DNA of 64,000 nt from Palsa-504 sp963739135 (GCA_963739135.1 CAVTZG010000007.1:404442-468441); one strand, 5' to 3'; positions 26,694 through 38,522 are shown, counted from the stretch's first letter. Made by a program: numbers and translations. The notes: a model not told the origin generated them from the sequence alone.

Positions 26694-26869
26694 CACGCAC
26701 GCCTCCCGCAGATGAAACCCAGCCGAATCGTACCGAACGCCGGACCCGCCGAACCTCTTCAACCTTGCCCGGGACTCCACCGGCCAGCGGCACCCGCTCG
26801 CCATCGTCTCGCCCATGGACCTGGCCGCCTCGGCGCTTGCGTGCCGACGACCGGATGCCGGACGCCGGG

Positions 26870-27711
26870 CTAGCCGCACTCCAGCACATCCCCGCCTGCG
26901 ATCCGGTGGGCGTAGGACCCGAGCACGTCGTCTGACAGCCGGGGCCACGCCTGCTTCGCCCAGTCGCCGAAGTCGCGGTCGGCGAGCGAGGCGCAGGCGA
27001 CCCGGGCTTCGGGATCGACCCAGAGGAAGCTGCCGGACTGGCCGAAATGACCGAACGTCCGGGGCGAGTTCCGCGATCCGGTCCAGTGTGGCGCCTTCCC
27101 GTCCCTGATCTCGAACCCCAGGCCCCAGTCGCAGTGCGGCTGGTAGCCGAAGCCCGGCAGCACGCCGGACAGGCCGGGGAAGGCGGTCCTGGTGGCCGCG
27201 GCGAGCAGGCCCTTGTCGACCAGCGACGGGCTGGCCAGTTCGGCGGCCAGCTTCATGAGGTCATTGAGCGGTCCGACGGCACCCGAGGCGGGGAACCCTG
27301 CAGCCGGGTGCCTGTCATCCCCAGCGGCAGGCAGATCTCGTCGGCCAGCAGGAACTCCAAGGGCTGGCCGCAGCGGGCGGAGATGGTGTCCGCAGCGATT
27401 TCGATGCCGCGGTTGGAGTAGATCCGGCGGCGGCCGGGCGGGCTGAGGATCGCGTCGCTGTCGAAGGCGAGCCCCGAGGCGTGCGCCAGCAGGTGCCGGA
27501 TCGTTGATCCCGGCGGCCCGGCTGGCTCGTCCAGGTCGACCAGCCCGCGCTCCACGGCGTCGAGCGCGGCCAGCGCGACGAGGATCTTGGTCACCGACGC
27601 CCAGGCGAACGGGCGGCCGGCCGGCCCGGCTGTTTCCGTCGCGCCCGCGGCGGCGACTCCGGCCGCGGCGGTGGCCGGCCACGACGCCACCTGGTCGAGC
27701 GGGTTCGCCAC
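26870..27711 (-). CDS. Serine hydrolase of the class C beta-lactamase/esterase family, frameshifted
   Basis: GTG 27711 follows an AGAGGA. The three active-site elements of the family are in order: SxxK in WASVTKILVALAAL, YxN in RIYSNRGIEI, and the HxG-type third motif in FGHFGQSGSFLWVDPE. Restoring one G near 27290 joins PLGMTGTRLQG to FPASGAVGPLNDLMKLA and gives about 280 residues, short for AmpC but usual for actinobacterial esterase-like members. No signal peptide, so a cytosolic esterase or peptidase is more likely than a resistance enzyme. It is divergent from the pyruvate dehydrogenase operon. Confidence 0.88.
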
Positions 27712-27844
27712 TGCGCTTGGTCCTCTTGGGCGGGTTACCTTCCTTGCCTGGAGTATGGCCCAGGAGGGAAGCTGGGCGGGGACGTGGATCATTCCGCCGC
27801 TGCCACGATCTGACCGGCCCCAGAAGTCCTGCGGAGGGGACCCG

Positions 27845-30504
27845 ATGCTGGAAGATCTTGACCCGGCCGAGACCCGCGAGTGGGTGGAGGCCCTGGATTC
27901 GGTGCTGGCCTTCGAGGGCGCGGACCGTGCGTTCTTCTTGCTGGATGAGGTGGTCGGGGAGGCTCGCCGCAAGGGGGCCCCGGTCCCGTACAGCGCCACC
28001 ACGCCGTACCTGAACACGATCCCGCCGGAGAAGGAAGACCGGCCGGGCCCGCGGGAACTGGCCCTTGACCACCGGATCCGGTCGCTGATCCGGTGGAACG
28101 CCCTGGCCATCGTGCTGCGCGCCAACGCCGAATCATCCGAGCTCGGCGGGCACATCGCCAGCTTCCAGTCCGCGGCCACGCTGTACGAGGTGGGGTTCCA
28201 GCATTTCTTCCGGGCTCCGGACGGCCAGCACGGCGGCGACCTGCTGTTCATCCAGGGGCACTCCTCGCCGGGCATCTACGCCCGGTCGTTCGTGGAAGGC
28301 CGGCTCACCGAAGGCCAGCTGCGCAAGTTCCGCCAGGAGACCGGCGGAGACGGCCTGTCGTCCTACCCGCATCCGTGGCTGATGCCGGAGTACTGGCAGA
28401 TGCCGACCGTGTCGATGGGCCTGGGCCCGATCATGGCGATCTACCAGGCGCGGTTCCTGAAGTACCTGGCCTGCCGGGGACTGGCGGACACCGCGGACCG
28501 CAAGGTCTGGGCGTTCCTGGGCGACGGGGAGACCGACGAGCCGGAGTCGCTGGGCGCGATCGCGCTGGCCAGCCGGGAGAAGCTGGACAACCTGATCTTC
28601 GTGGTCAACTGCAACCTGCAGCGGCTGGACGGCCCGGTCCGGGGCAACGGCAAGATCATCCAGGAGCTGGAGGGCATCTTCCGCGGCGCGGGCTGGAATG
28701 TGATCAAGGTGATCTGGGGCAGCAACTGGGATCCGCTGATCGCCCGGGACACCAGCGGGCTGCTGCTGAAGCGGATGGAAGAGGCCGTCGACGGGGAGTA
28801 CCAGGACTTCAAGTCCAAGAACGGCGCCTACGTCCGGGAGAAGTTCTTCGGCAAGTACCCGGAGCTGGCCGAGATGGTGGCCGGGATGACCGACGAGGAG
28901 ATCTGGGCGCTGAACCGCGGCGGCCACGACCCGGTCAAGGTCTACGCCGCCTACTGCGCCGCGGTGCGCCACGTCGGCCAGCCGACGGTCATCCTGGCCA
29001 AGACCATCAAGGGCTACGGGATGGGCGAATCCGGCGAGGGGCAGAACATCACCCACCAGCAGAAGCACATGGCCGACGCCGCCCTGGCCAGGTTCCGGGA
29101 CCGGTTCAGCCTGCCGCTGTCGGATGAGCAGCTGGCCGAGCTGCCGTTCCTGCGCTTCGACGTGGACAGCGAAGAGCTGGCCTACCTGCGCGAGCGGCGC
29201 GCCGCCCTCGGCGGGTACCTGCCCGCCCGGCGCGCGCGGTCGAGCCGGACGCTGCCGGTGCCCGAGCTCAGCGTCTTCGGCGGCCAGCTCGGCGGCACGC
29301 CGGGCCGGGAGATCTCCACCACGATGGCGTTCGTCCGGATCCTCAACACGCTGCTGCGGGACAAGGCCATCGGCCTGGCACGTGGTGCCGATCGTGGCCG
29401 ACGAATCCCGGACGTTCGGGATGGAGGGGATGTTCCGGCAGTTCGGCATCTTCAGCCAGACCGGCCAGCTCTACCAGCCCGAGGACGCCAACCAGCTGAT
29501 GTACTACCGCGAGGCGCCCGACGGCCAGATGCTGCAGGAGGGCATCACCGAGGCCGGGGCGATGGCGTCATGGATCGCCGCCGCCACCGCCTACAGCACC
29601 AGCGACGTGCCGATGATCCCGTTCTACATTTACTACTCGATGTTCGGCTTCCAGCGGGTCATGGACCTGATCTGGGCCGCCGGGGACTCGCGGGCCCGCG
29701 GCTTCCTGCTCGGCGGGACGGCCGGCCGCACCACGCTGAACGGCGAAGGGCTGCAGCACGAGGACGGCCACAGCCACATGCTGTCCTCGGTCGTCCCCAA
29801 CTGCGTGTCCTACGACCCGGCGTACTCCTACGAGGTCGCGGTGATCATCCGCGACGGGCTGCGGCGGATGCTGGCCGAGCAGCAGGACGTGTTCTTCTAC
29901 ATCACCTTGATGAACGAGAACTACGAGCATCCGGCGCTGCCCGACGGCGCCGAGGCCGGGATCCTGCGCGGGATGTACCTGCTCCGCGAGGCCTCTGGCG
30001 AGGCGGGGCGGCCGGTGGTTCAGCTGCTCGGCTGCGGACCATCTTGCGGGAAGTGCTGGCCGGCGCCGACCTGCTGGCCGCCGACTCCGGCGTGGCCGCG
30101 GACGTGTGGAGCGCGACGAGCTTCACCGAGCTGCGCCGGGACGGCCTGGACGCCGAGCGGTGGAACATGCTGCACCCCGATTCGCCGCCCCGGCGGTCCT
30201 ACGTGGACAGTGCCTGGCCGGGCGGTCCGGCCCAGTCATCGCCGCGAGCGACTACGTCAGGTCGTTCGCCGACCAGATCCGGCCCTTCGTGCCGGGCCGC
30301 TACCGGGTGCTGGGCACGGACGGCTACGGCCGTTCGGACTACCGGCGCAACCTGCGCCGCTTCTTCGAGGTCGACCGGCACTACGTCGCCGTCGCCGCGC
30401 TGGCGTCGCTGGCGGCCGACGGGACGGTCCCGGCGGCCACGGTCGCCGACGCCATCTCCCGGTACGGCATCGATCCGGACAAGCCCGACCCGTGGCTTGC
30501 CTGA
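27845..30504 (+). CDS. aceE: Pyruvate dehydrogenase E1 component (homodimeric type), three frameshifts
   Basis: ATG 27845 with GGAGG about 9 bases upstream. The protein matches AceE throughout: HIASFQSAATLYEVGFQHFF, QGHSSPGIYARSF, the TPP motif FLGDGETDEPESLGAIALA with NLIFVVNCNLQRLDG, TIKGYGMGESGEG, and later PIVADESRTFGMEGMFRQ. Frame breaks lie near 29385 (one extra base), 30040 and 30230 (one missing base each, both in G runs); correcting them gives 886 residues, almost the E. coli length. E1 decarboxylates pyruvate and acetylates the E2 lipoyl group. Because E2 and E3 directly downstream are intact, sequence error is the simplest explanation. Confidence 0.95.
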
Positions 30505-30531
30505 CGGCCCGGATTACTGAGGGGAGCCGCC

Positions 30532-31884
30532 ATGCCCGCCGTGACTGAAGTCAGCGTTCCTGATCTCGGCGACTTCGCCGACGTGCCGGTCATCGAGATC
30601 CACGTCGCGGCCGGGGACGTGGTCAGCGAGGAGGACCCGCTGATCACCCTGGAGTCGGACAAGGCCACCATGGACGTCCCCTCGCCGGCCGCGGGCACGG
30701 TCCGCGAGCTGCGGGTCAAGGTCGGTGACCTGGTCAGCCGCGGGTCGCCGATCCTGCTGCTGGACACCGACGGCGCGCTCACCGAGCCGCCGCCGCTGGA
30801 CGACCAGCAGGAGCCACCCACCCTGGAAGCGGCTGACCCGCTGGCGGCGGCGCGGGAGCCTGCTCGCGGTCCGGCCGGTGCGGCGCTGGGCGCCTGGGCA
30901 GGTACGCCGGCGGCCGGCACGCCAGCTTCCGGTCTCGTCCCGTCTCCCGGCACGCCGGCGACCGCAACCGAGGCAGGGGGGCCCGGCTTCGACGGCGTGC
31001 ATGCCGGGCCCGGCGTGCGCCGGCTGGCCCGCGAGCTCGGCATCGACCTCACCGCCGTGTCCGGGACCGGGCCGAAGGGCCGCATCACCAAGGACGACGT
31101 GATAGCCAGCGTGCGCGGACCGGCGGCCGCCCCGGCCGCTCCGGGCGGCAGCATCCCGGAAGTCCCGGCGCAGGACTTCTCGAAATTCGGCCCGGTGGAA
31201 ATCCGGCCGCTGACGCGCATCCAGCGGCTGTCCGGGCCCTCGCTGTCCCGGTCCTGGCTCAACGTCCCGCACGTCACCCATAACGACGAGGCCGACATCA
31301 CCGACCTGGACGGCTACCGCAGGGAACTCGACGCCGCGGCCAGGGCGGACGGCTACCGGGTGACGCTGCTCGCCTTCTTGATGAAGGCCGGCGTCTCGGC
31401 GCTGCGGGAATTCCCCCGGTTCAACAGCTCGCTGACGCCGGAAAAGGACGCGCTGATCTACAAGAGCTACTACCACCTCGGCGTCGCGGTCGACACGCCC
31501 GAGGGCCTGGTCGTGCCGGTGATCCGCGACGTCGACCGCAAGGGAATCACCGAACTCAGCAAGGAACTCGGCGCCGTCTCGGCCAGGGCCCGGGACGGCA
31601 AGCTGGACCTGGCCGACCTGCAGGGCGCCTGCTTCACGATCTCCAGCCTGGGCGGCATCGGCGGTACCGCCTTCACCCCCATCGTCAATGCCCCCGAGGT
31701 GGCGATCCTCGGCGTGGTCCGGGCCCGGATGACGCCGGCCTGGGACGGGACAGCGTTCGTGCCGCGGCTGATGCTGCCGGTCTCGCTGTCCTACGATCAC
31801 CGGGTCATCGACGGCGCGCTCGCGGCCCGGTTCGCCCGGCATCTCTGCCAGATGCTGGAGGACATCCGCCGCCTGCTGCTCTGA
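30532..31884 (+). CDS. aceF: Dihydrolipoamide acetyltransferase (E2) of pyruvate dehydrogenase
   Basis: 450 residues, 27 bases after aceE, with GAGGGGAG before ATG 30532. One lipoyl domain (residues 1-80) carries the modified lysine K44 in LESDKATMDVP. An Ala/Pro linker leads to a peripheral-subunit-binding domain (VRRLARELGIDLTAVSGTG, about residues 162-195). The catalytic domain contains TRIQRLSGPSLSRSWLNVPH and ends with the active-site SYDHRVIDG. It transfers the acetyl group to CoA and forms the complex core. A single lipoyl domain distinguishes it from multi-lipoyl E2 forms. Confidence 0.96.
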   Translation: MPAVTEVSVPDLGDFADVPVIEIHVAAGDVVSEEDPLITLESDKATMDVPSPAAGTVRELRVKVGDLVSRGSPILLLDTDGALTEPPPLDDQQEPPTLEAADPLAAAREPARGPAGAALGAWAGTPAAGTPASGLVPSPGTPATATEAGGPGFDGVHAGPGVRRLARELGIDLTAVSGTGPKGRITKDDVIASVRGPAAAPAAPGGSIPEVPAQDFSKFGPVEIRPLTRIQRLSGPSLSRSWLNVPHVTHNDEADITDLDGYRRELDAAARADGYRVTLLAFLMKAGVSALREFPRFNSSLTPEKDALIYKSYYHLGVAVDTPEGLVVPVIRDVDRKGITELSKELGAVSARARDGKLDLADLQGACFTISSLGGIGGTAFTPIVNAPEVAILGVVRARMTPAWDGTAFVPRLMLPVSLSYDHRVIDGALAARFARHLCQMLEDIRRLLL

Positions 31885-31908
31885 CCGCACCGCCTCTTGG
31901 AGACTGAC

Positions 31909-33615
<1,707 letters not shown>

Positions 33616-33629
33616 CGAGGCGGACAGCG

Positions 33630-33703
33630 CCTCGACAGGTGCGACGGTCACCAGATCCTTCACGGCATCGGCGAGCCGGCGATCGAGGGTGATCAACGCG
33701 TCC
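33630..33703 (-). pseudogene. PIN-domain (VapC-like) C-terminal remnant
   Basis: On the minus strand the frame ALITLDRRLADAVKDLVTVAPVEAL matches the last strand and helix of a PIN nuclease, including the conserved TLDRRLA near the fourth acidic residue. Only about 25 residues remain; the other side is joined at 33704 to an acyl-CoA dehydrogenase remnant. Confidence 0.5.
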
Positions 33704-33878
33704 CCGGCAGGTTATCGCCGAACCACGGGACCTGCTCGGCGGCAACGGCATCTTGCTGGACTTCCACGTGATGCGGCACCTGGCCGACATCGATGCGACC
33801 CGCACCTACAAAGGCACCGAGACCATCCAGACCCTCATCGTCGGCCGGGACATCACCGGTGCCAGCGCCTTTGCCTGA
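33704..33878 (+). pseudogene. Acyl-CoA dehydrogenase C-terminal remnant
   Basis: Reads PRDLLGGNGILLDFHVMRH, LADIDATRTYKGTETIQTL and IVGRDITGASAFA with a TGA, the highly conserved C-terminal end of glutaryl-CoA/acyl-CoA dehydrogenases (catalytic base region in YKGTETI). The upstream 330 residues are missing. It may once have belonged with the acyl-CoA genes elsewhere in the window. Confidence 0.8.
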
Positions 33879-33881
33879 CGG

Positions 33882-33975
33882 CCGGACCATCCGGTTCGTC
33901 GACATCCACGCCGACCGGGTCCGGCTGCGCACCGCGGTCCACGATCCGGCCGGCCGGTGCTGCTGATCACAGGCC
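33882..33975 (+). pseudogene. Alpha/beta hydrolase N-terminal remnant
   Basis: RTIRFVDIHADRVRLRTAV followed, after a one-base frame change, by PVLLITG resembles the first strands of the PhaZ-type hydrolases found at 40142 and 54574. Nothing after the first strand is recognisable. The bases from 33976 to 34109 hold no assignable gene. Confidence 0.35.
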
Positions 33976-34109
33976 TTTGCTCCGGCGCTACATCGCCCGC
34001 GGGCTATGTCCCCTGATCATCGACGCCCTCCGCGACGCTGCCGCCGAGGGCTTGACCCAGGGGCATCAACGCAGAGCTGGTGCTGGGTTTGCCGACCGCT
34101 GGGTAAGGG

Positions 34110-34646
34110 TCAGAGCGTGGCGTTTTGCTCCAGCTGCCAGTGGAGATGCGCGAAGCTCAGCCCGCTCCAGCGGTCGGTGATCATGCCGTCACTGTCGATG
34201 CGCACGGCGTCGGAGACGTTGAGTACCAGGTCCTTGCCAGTCGGCTCGTATACCCGATCGGAACCGGGAAGCACCAGCGGGCCGCGGTCATGAACGTAGG
34301 TCACGACCATGCTCGCACCCACGAGGTCTCCGGGGTCAGCGCCTCCGGCCAGCATAGACAGGGCCGCGCCGTCCTCGATCCACGTCACCGTGGCAGAGCG
34401 GACAGTGGTGCAGGCGCTGTTGATGCGCGCGCGGAATTGCCCCATGGCCTCGATCCCCGCGCCTTCGGGCGGGCGCTGATCGCCGGGGAGCAAGTCATGC
34501 GGCCAGAAGCTGGTCGCGAACCGGGACTTCATGTCCACGGGCTCCAGGAGAGCTTCAAGGTAGCCCAAGAAGATCTTCCTCTTGCTGCGCTCCTCCTCGT
34601 TGCGGGGCTGACTGCCCCGGATGGTCCAGGCATACTCATCCGCCAT
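34110..34646 (-). CDS. SnoaL/NTF2-like fold protein of unknown function
   Basis: 178 residues from ATG 34646 (an in-frame ATG at 34700 is an alternative). A helical N-terminus (KRKIFLGYLEALLEPVDMKSRF) with FATSFWPHDLL is followed by beta-rich segments ASMVVTYVHDRGPLVL and DAVRIDSDGMITDRWSG ending LHWQLEQNA. This order (helices, then a curved sheet with a final DGMITDRWS-type strand) is what SnoaL-like polyketide-cyclase or ester-cyclase proteins show. No catalytic residues can be named. It overlaps the HAD remnant upstream only in its extended form. Confidence 0.65.
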   Translation of the reverse strand: MADEYAWTIRGSQPRNEEERSKRKIFLGYLEALLEPVDMKSRFATSFWPHDLLPGDQRPPEGAGIEAMGQFRARINSACTTVRSATVTWIEDGAALSMLAGGADPGDLVGASMVVTYVHDRGPLVLPGSDRVYEPTGKDLVLNVSDAVRIDSDGMITDRWSGLSFAHLHWQLEQNATL

Positions 34647-34699
34647 GTTCGCCCCAAGGATTGTTCCTGCATGACGTGACGGCGACCACACTATAGGCA

Positions 34700-34965
34700 C
34701 GCGGAAGCCGCGTCCAGGAGCACTGGGCCTGGCTGGTGGCCATCAAGCCCCAGGTCGGCGCTGCGTGGAGCGGTAACAGGCTTAGGCCGTCCCGGCTTGG
34801 GACGACATCGGAGGAGATGACGACGACATCGGCCAGCGCGTGCAGGTCGAAGCCGTCGTAGCAGTCGCGCCCGAAAGAGTTGGTGACGAGCGCGACCGGC
34901 ATGCCGCCGGCCCGCAACGCGGCGAGCGCGTCGAGCATCTCATGATCGGCGTCGAAACCGGAGGG
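34700..34965 (-). pseudogene. HAD-family hydrolase fragment
   Basis: HEMLDALAALRAGGMPVALVTNSFG followed by DLHALADVVVISSDV is the middle of a HAD hydrolase (the Ser/Thr motif is LVTNS), split here as two landmarks. The nucleophile Asp region and the lysine and terminal acidic motifs are missing or scrambled after VVPSRDG. It borders a transposase fragment at 34976. Confidence 0.6.
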
Positions 34966-34975
34966 CATCCGCTTC

Positions 34976-35300
34976 AGCAAGCCTCGGGGTGCGGCGCGGG
35001 TACGCCCAGCGCCGCCTGACCAGGCCGACGTGCCAGCGCAGCAGGGTGCGCGGGGAGATGATCAAGCGCAGCTGGCGGAGATGGCCGCGAGGCAGCAGCC
35101 GGGCCAGCGCGGACAATATCGCCCGATCGGCCCTGGACAGCTTCGGCGTCCCGGCCTGGCGCTGGAGTACGGCGACCTGGTGGCGCAGGAGGAGGATCTC
35201 GGCGTCCTTGGCCCGGTCGGAGCGGGCAAGCAGGGCATGCCAGCCGAAGACGCGGAGCACCGCCACATAACCGAATCGTAGTGACACGAGTACTGACAGT
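34976..35300 (-). pseudogene. IS integrase-type transposase N-terminal fragment
   Basis: VSLRFGYVAVLRVFGWHALLA leads into DRAKDAEILLLRHQVAVLQRQ and LSRADRAILSALARLLPRG, the same N-terminal module as the fragments at 9416 and 43846. Similarity stops at about 34976 after RRRWAYPRR. No downstream integrase core follows. Confidence 0.75.
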
Positions 35301-35407
35301 ACCTGAGCCTGCTGTGCTCGCGCAGCCAGATACCGAAGCTCGTGAACCCGCACACATCAGCGAAGACCAGGTCAGCGGCAGTGACACCGTCCTCGGCACC
35401 CACAAGC

Positions 35408-35599
35408 CATCTACGAACAGCTCGGGCTCAAGGTCACCTACCTGCCCGGACAAGACAACCTCCGGGCCGACGTGACGATCAGCCCGGAGACATTCGCACC
35501 GAAAAGCGGACAATATGGGGTAATGGGTCGTGTCCGAGGACCGACACAACCCATTGCCCCATATCACGCTATTAACTACAGCGCTGAAGTCAGCCTATA
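35408..35599 (+). pseudogene. Serine recombinase C-terminal remnant
   Basis: Frame AIYEQLGLKVTYLPGQDNL, RADVTISPET and GRVRGPT, stop at 35597-35599. The YxxLGLxxTY...RVRGxT pattern is the usual end of large serine recombinases of actinobacterial phages and integrative elements. Only about 63 residues remain, so the catalytic serine domain is lost. Confidence 0.5.
35513..35564. repeat. 52-nt imperfect palindrome
   Basis: ATATGGGGTAATGGGT-CGTGTC and its reverse (GACACA-ACCCATTGCCCCATAT) form a 22-base-pair stem with two mismatches around an 8-base loop. It lies within the end of the recombinase remnant. It lacks a T-run, so it is not a standard terminator; it may be a recombination site or a mobile-element end. 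Confidence 0.6.
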
Positions 35600-36397
35600 A
35601 GAATACGGCGTTCCTGTCTACTCGTACCAGTGCTGAGCTGCGGGAACTCCTGATCGCGGGTAGCCGGGAATGATGGTGCCCCGGACTGCTCCACTGCGTC
35701 TTTGTCCGTGGCGGGATTGCGTGAAGTGTGTTATCGCGCAAAGGCATCTGCGTTTCCAGCCAGATGATCGCCGGACTGCAAGCGCCGCCGTTTGCGTAAC
35801 GTCTTGCAAGCAGGCCGTCTTTCTGCTCTGTCAGCGTGTCCTGGCTCCGGCATCTGAGCGGGTCCGGCACAGGCGGATGGGATCGCTGTCACCGTCGGTG
35901 CCTCTCCCGGTGGGAGCGGCGGGGCAGGTTTTCGGTCGTCGTGTCATGAGGCCTGTCTATGCATGCAGTTACGGACGGTCATCAACCTCGGGCCGACCAC
36001 CTGGTAGTTTCCGCCCTGCCGATTCCGCGCGGCCCGCAATCGTGCCGGATGAGCCGCGCACCGCGCGCAGATCGTCCAGTTCGGCACGCAGGCGGGGCGG
36101 TCATGCTGACGGTCGGCCGTCGGCCATAGGCGGATCGGCGCGGGGCTCCTTCGCGGCCCGGCCGTGTTATGTAACGAGATTCGCGGTCTCCGCTCAACCA
36201 GACGGAGGGGACAGCGTGCCCCCTGATACGCCGGCGTTGCGCAGGCTCCGGAACCTGAGATCAGGCCCGGCTAGCCTTATTCGGCACGCGATGACGCACA
36301 ATGCGCTCTCGGCTCGTCTAAGCACCGCCTCCTGCCTCATCTCGCCACGGCAGAGATCCGCCCGCTGCACCTCAGGCAAGGAACTACAGGTAGCTGC
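35600..36397. other. Region without recognisable genes
   Basis: About 800 bases of lower GC content than the neighbours. Open frames exist on the plus strand but their residues are low-complexity Arg/Ser/Pro runs with no family pattern and no good ribosome binding site. I see no RNA gene or repeat here. Confidence 0.4.
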
Positions 36398-36673
36398 TTA
36401 GCCTTGCGCTTGGCCCGGGATATCAATGCCCGGCTGGCTGGCGCTCTCGCTGAGTGCAGCGAGTACCTGGGTGCGGCCTTGAGCCCGCCACCAGCGGCGT
36501 GCGGCGGCGTGCGCCTGCCGCTGGCTGGCCGACTGGTCCGGCAAGTCGTGCTCGAGCACCTTGCTGTCAAACTGAGGCTCGTAATGCCGCCCGGTTAGCG
36601 TCCACACGGTCAGGTGGCGCTGCCAGTTCCAGTCCACGACGAACCCCGCCGGATCGGCCAGCACTACGGTCAT
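36398..36673 (-). CDS. Hypothetical protein
   Basis: 91 residues from ATG 36673 with GGGAG 7-11 bases upstream. The N-terminus is strand-like and aromatic (VVDWNWQRHLTVWTLTGRHYEP) and the C-terminal half is a charged helix (RQAHAAARRWWRAQGRTQVLAAL). I do not recognise the family. Start, RBS and codon bias support a real small cytosolic protein, modestly. Confidence 0.45.
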   Translation of the reverse strand: MTVVLADPAGFVVDWNWQRHLTVWTLTGRHYEPQFDSKVLEHDLPDQSASQRQAHAAARRWWRAQGRTQVLAALSESASQPGIDIPGQAQG

Positions 36674-37128
36674 GCCGCACTCCCAGGAAGAAAGTACCGA
36701 CTATCCCGAACCGCCGGGTACCCTGGCGGCCGGGGGATTCAGGCCCCCGGTGATTACGGCGCGGGACCCTGGCACCGTCTTACGAGCCAAGACGTGATTC
36801 CGCAGGATGTAACCACCTTACGAGGGCCTGGCGCATCCTGAAAGGTCGTCCTGGATGCTCCGCGCATGGCTCGACATTCGCTCCCAGTGAGCGTAGCGCG
36901 TGGACTATCCAACTTGGGCGCGCCCCGTTTGGCATGCGGTCGCCGACCGCTTGCCAAACGTCAAACGACGGCTCGGCGCGTGAAGGAAACGCACTCTTCT
37001 GCATAGCGCGTCCCAATTCAGGCTCGGTCGAGCGATCGGCATACCCTGCCGGTATGGCACGCGCTCTCGCGGCCCTGCCTTGCGCTACGGGCCGGGCTGC
37101 TGGCCCGTAGGAGCGGGTGGTTCGTGTC
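36674..37128. other. Region without recognisable genes
   Basis: Contains a short GC hairpin (CCGGGGG 36730-36736 and CCCCCGG 36744-36750) without a following T-run. No gene-like frame with family similarity is apparent on either strand. Confidence 0.35.
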
Positions 37129-37497
37129 TTACTCGTTCGCCGGGCGGAAGCGCAGCGCAGACCAGGTGTCGTCGATGGACACCTGGCGGACGGGCGGCAC
37201 GCCATTTGCGGCCAGGGCCGCGGCGAGCCGGTCGCGGTTGAGATCTGTCCCCAGCCGGCCGCCTTTGGGGTAGCTGATCCACGCCAGGCGGTCTGCGCGC
37301 GCTGCCGCCACCGCCTGCTCCGCCGAGTCCAGATCTTCCTGGCCGGTCACGAAGGCGACCACCGCGTCGGCGTCGGCTGCGGTTGCCGTGGCCACTACGC
37401 CCGGCAGCACCAGGCCGGGTGGCGGATTCACTACCGCTACTGATTGTCCGGGCTTGATCTGCAGCTTGCCGCTCAGGTCCACGCTGTCAGCATGCAA
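37129..37497 (-). CDS. DUF3052-like protein
   Basis: 122 residues from ATG 37497: SGKLQIKPGQSVAVVNPPPG, then DAVVAFVTGQEDLDSAEQAV, LAWISYPKGG, LAAALAANGVPPVRQVSIDDTWSALRF split here as NGVPPVRQVSI and DDTWSALRF. The sequence of a short strand, a helix, a WISYPK strand and a closing DxTWSALRF matches DUF3052, a small actinobacterial family. Cytosolic, function unknown. No clear operon partner; the small membrane protein at 37718 is 220 bases upstream on the same strand. Confidence 0.85.
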   Translation of the reverse strand: MHADSVDLSGKLQIKPGQSVAVVNPPPGLVLPGVVATATAADADAVVAFVTGQEDLDSAEQAVAAARADRLAWISYPKGGRLGTDLNRDRLAAALAANGVPPVRQVSIDDTWSALRFRPANE

Positions 37498-37717
37498 CTA
37501 CCACCGCGACGGCCGCAATGCCCCGCGTCGGGAGAGGCTGGGCCATCGGATCGCGAGCCGGCCTACGATGAGGCAACCGCGTGGTCGTCTCCCGATGCGA
37601 TCGGCTCAGGTCACAGCCGATGAAATGGACGCGTGGCCCCGCCGCCCACATGGCCTCCGGCTAGCGTCGATGTGGGTTCGCCGTGGAGCTGAGTGAGCCG
37701 CATTGCGGGGGCTGCGC

Positions 37718-37885
37718 TCATGGACGTTTCAGGAACCTCAAATAGAACGCCGCGAACACCAAGACGATTCCGATGTTTACTATCAGCCGGGCCCAGAAAT
37801 GGTGCCTGAAGAATAGGACATCCACGCCGACCACGACGGCTACCAGCGCGAGCACGTACAGCACAACGGCTGCCTGTCTTCCCAC
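37718..37885 (-). CDS. Small two-helix membrane protein
   Basis: 55 residues from GTG 37885: QAAVVLYVLALVAVVVGVDVL, short loop FFRHHFWARL, then IVNIGIVLVFAAFYLRFLK. Two hydrophobic helices with a His/Arg loop and a basic C-terminus are the pattern of a small conserved actinobacterial membrane protein I have seen repeatedly but whose function is unknown to me. The family resemblance is stronger than the ribosome site, which is weak. Confidence 0.7.
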   Translation of the reverse strand: MGRQAAVVLYVLALVAVVVGVDVLFFRHHFWARLIVNIGIVLVFAAFYLRFLKRP

Positions 37886-38003
37886 TGCTTCGTTCTACTC
37901 TGTGCGCCGGAGTAGAGCAAGAACGGCGCTGGTTTCACTGAGACGCTTGCCCGGGCTCGACCATTGGATGCCCTGTTCTCCCGCGGGACGCCTCATCTGC
38001 GTG

Positions 38004-38522
38004 TCACCAACCCGCACTGGAGCATTCGCCCCCAGGTCCCGCTTGACCGTTCGGGTGCCTCCGGTCAAGCAGATGAACCGGTTGCATTTTCACCGGGCTC
38101 GCGGCCGTAGGACGCCTGGCCAGATGCTGAAGATCAAAATCTTGTACTACACTTAACGGCTCCGGCAGGGCCTCCAGGCGTTCCATGAACACCATGAGGG
38201 TGAAGCCATACGCGATGAGCTCCCCGTCCCGGAACGCGCGCCACACGGCGCTTTGCGCGCCGGGAGCCTGTATGTCGACGTCCGGGTGCTCCTGCCGGTA
38301 CCGCTCGAGCCTCGTAAGCTGGTCCGTCGGGCCAGGCGGGACTCCTGCACAGGCCAGTATCGCTACCCGGTAAGCCGGCAACGCAACGGCTTTCCCCGAA
38401 ATCACATGCCACTCGCCACTGCCGTCGTTGCGATGCGATGCGCTCCGTCCTGATGGACGCGCCGCCGCGCATGACAATCCCGGTACCACCTTCGCATGCG
38501 GAGCCGCTGCCAAGCAGCGCAC
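38004..38522 (-). CDS. Hypothetical protein, probably with scrambled ends
   Basis: The convincing part lies between about 38160 and 38410: LTRLERYRQEHPDVDIQAPG, AQSAVWRAFRDGELIAYGFTL and MVFMERLEAL, a compact pattern of short helix, DIxAPG turn and Trp-containing helix found in small actinobacterial proteins of unknown role. The first ~50 and last ~45 residues of the open frame are of poorer quality and may not be native; the true start could be an internal GTG near 38402. No neighbour suggests a function. Confidence 0.5.
   Translation of the reverse strand: MRCLAAAPHAKVVPGLSCAAARPSGRSASHRNDGSGEWHVISGKAVALPAYRVAILACAGVPPGPTDQLTRLERYRQEHPDVDIQAPGAQSAVWRAFRDGELIAYGFTLMVFMERLEALPEPLSVVQDFDLQHLARRPTAASPVKMQPVHLLDRRHPNGQAGPGGECSSAGW

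Noticed and set aside
26870..27711. Antibiotic-resistance beta-lactamase
   Set aside because: No signal peptide and a cytosolic esterase-like length; the fold is shared with esterases and peptidases, so a resistance role is not supported.
35670..36401. 243-codon plus-strand open frame
   Set aside because: Composition is Arg/Ser/Pro-rich throughout, no ribosome binding site, no recognisable motif.
36730..36750. GC-rich hairpin as a Rho-independent terminator
   Set aside because: No T-run on either side and not placed at the end of a supported gene.
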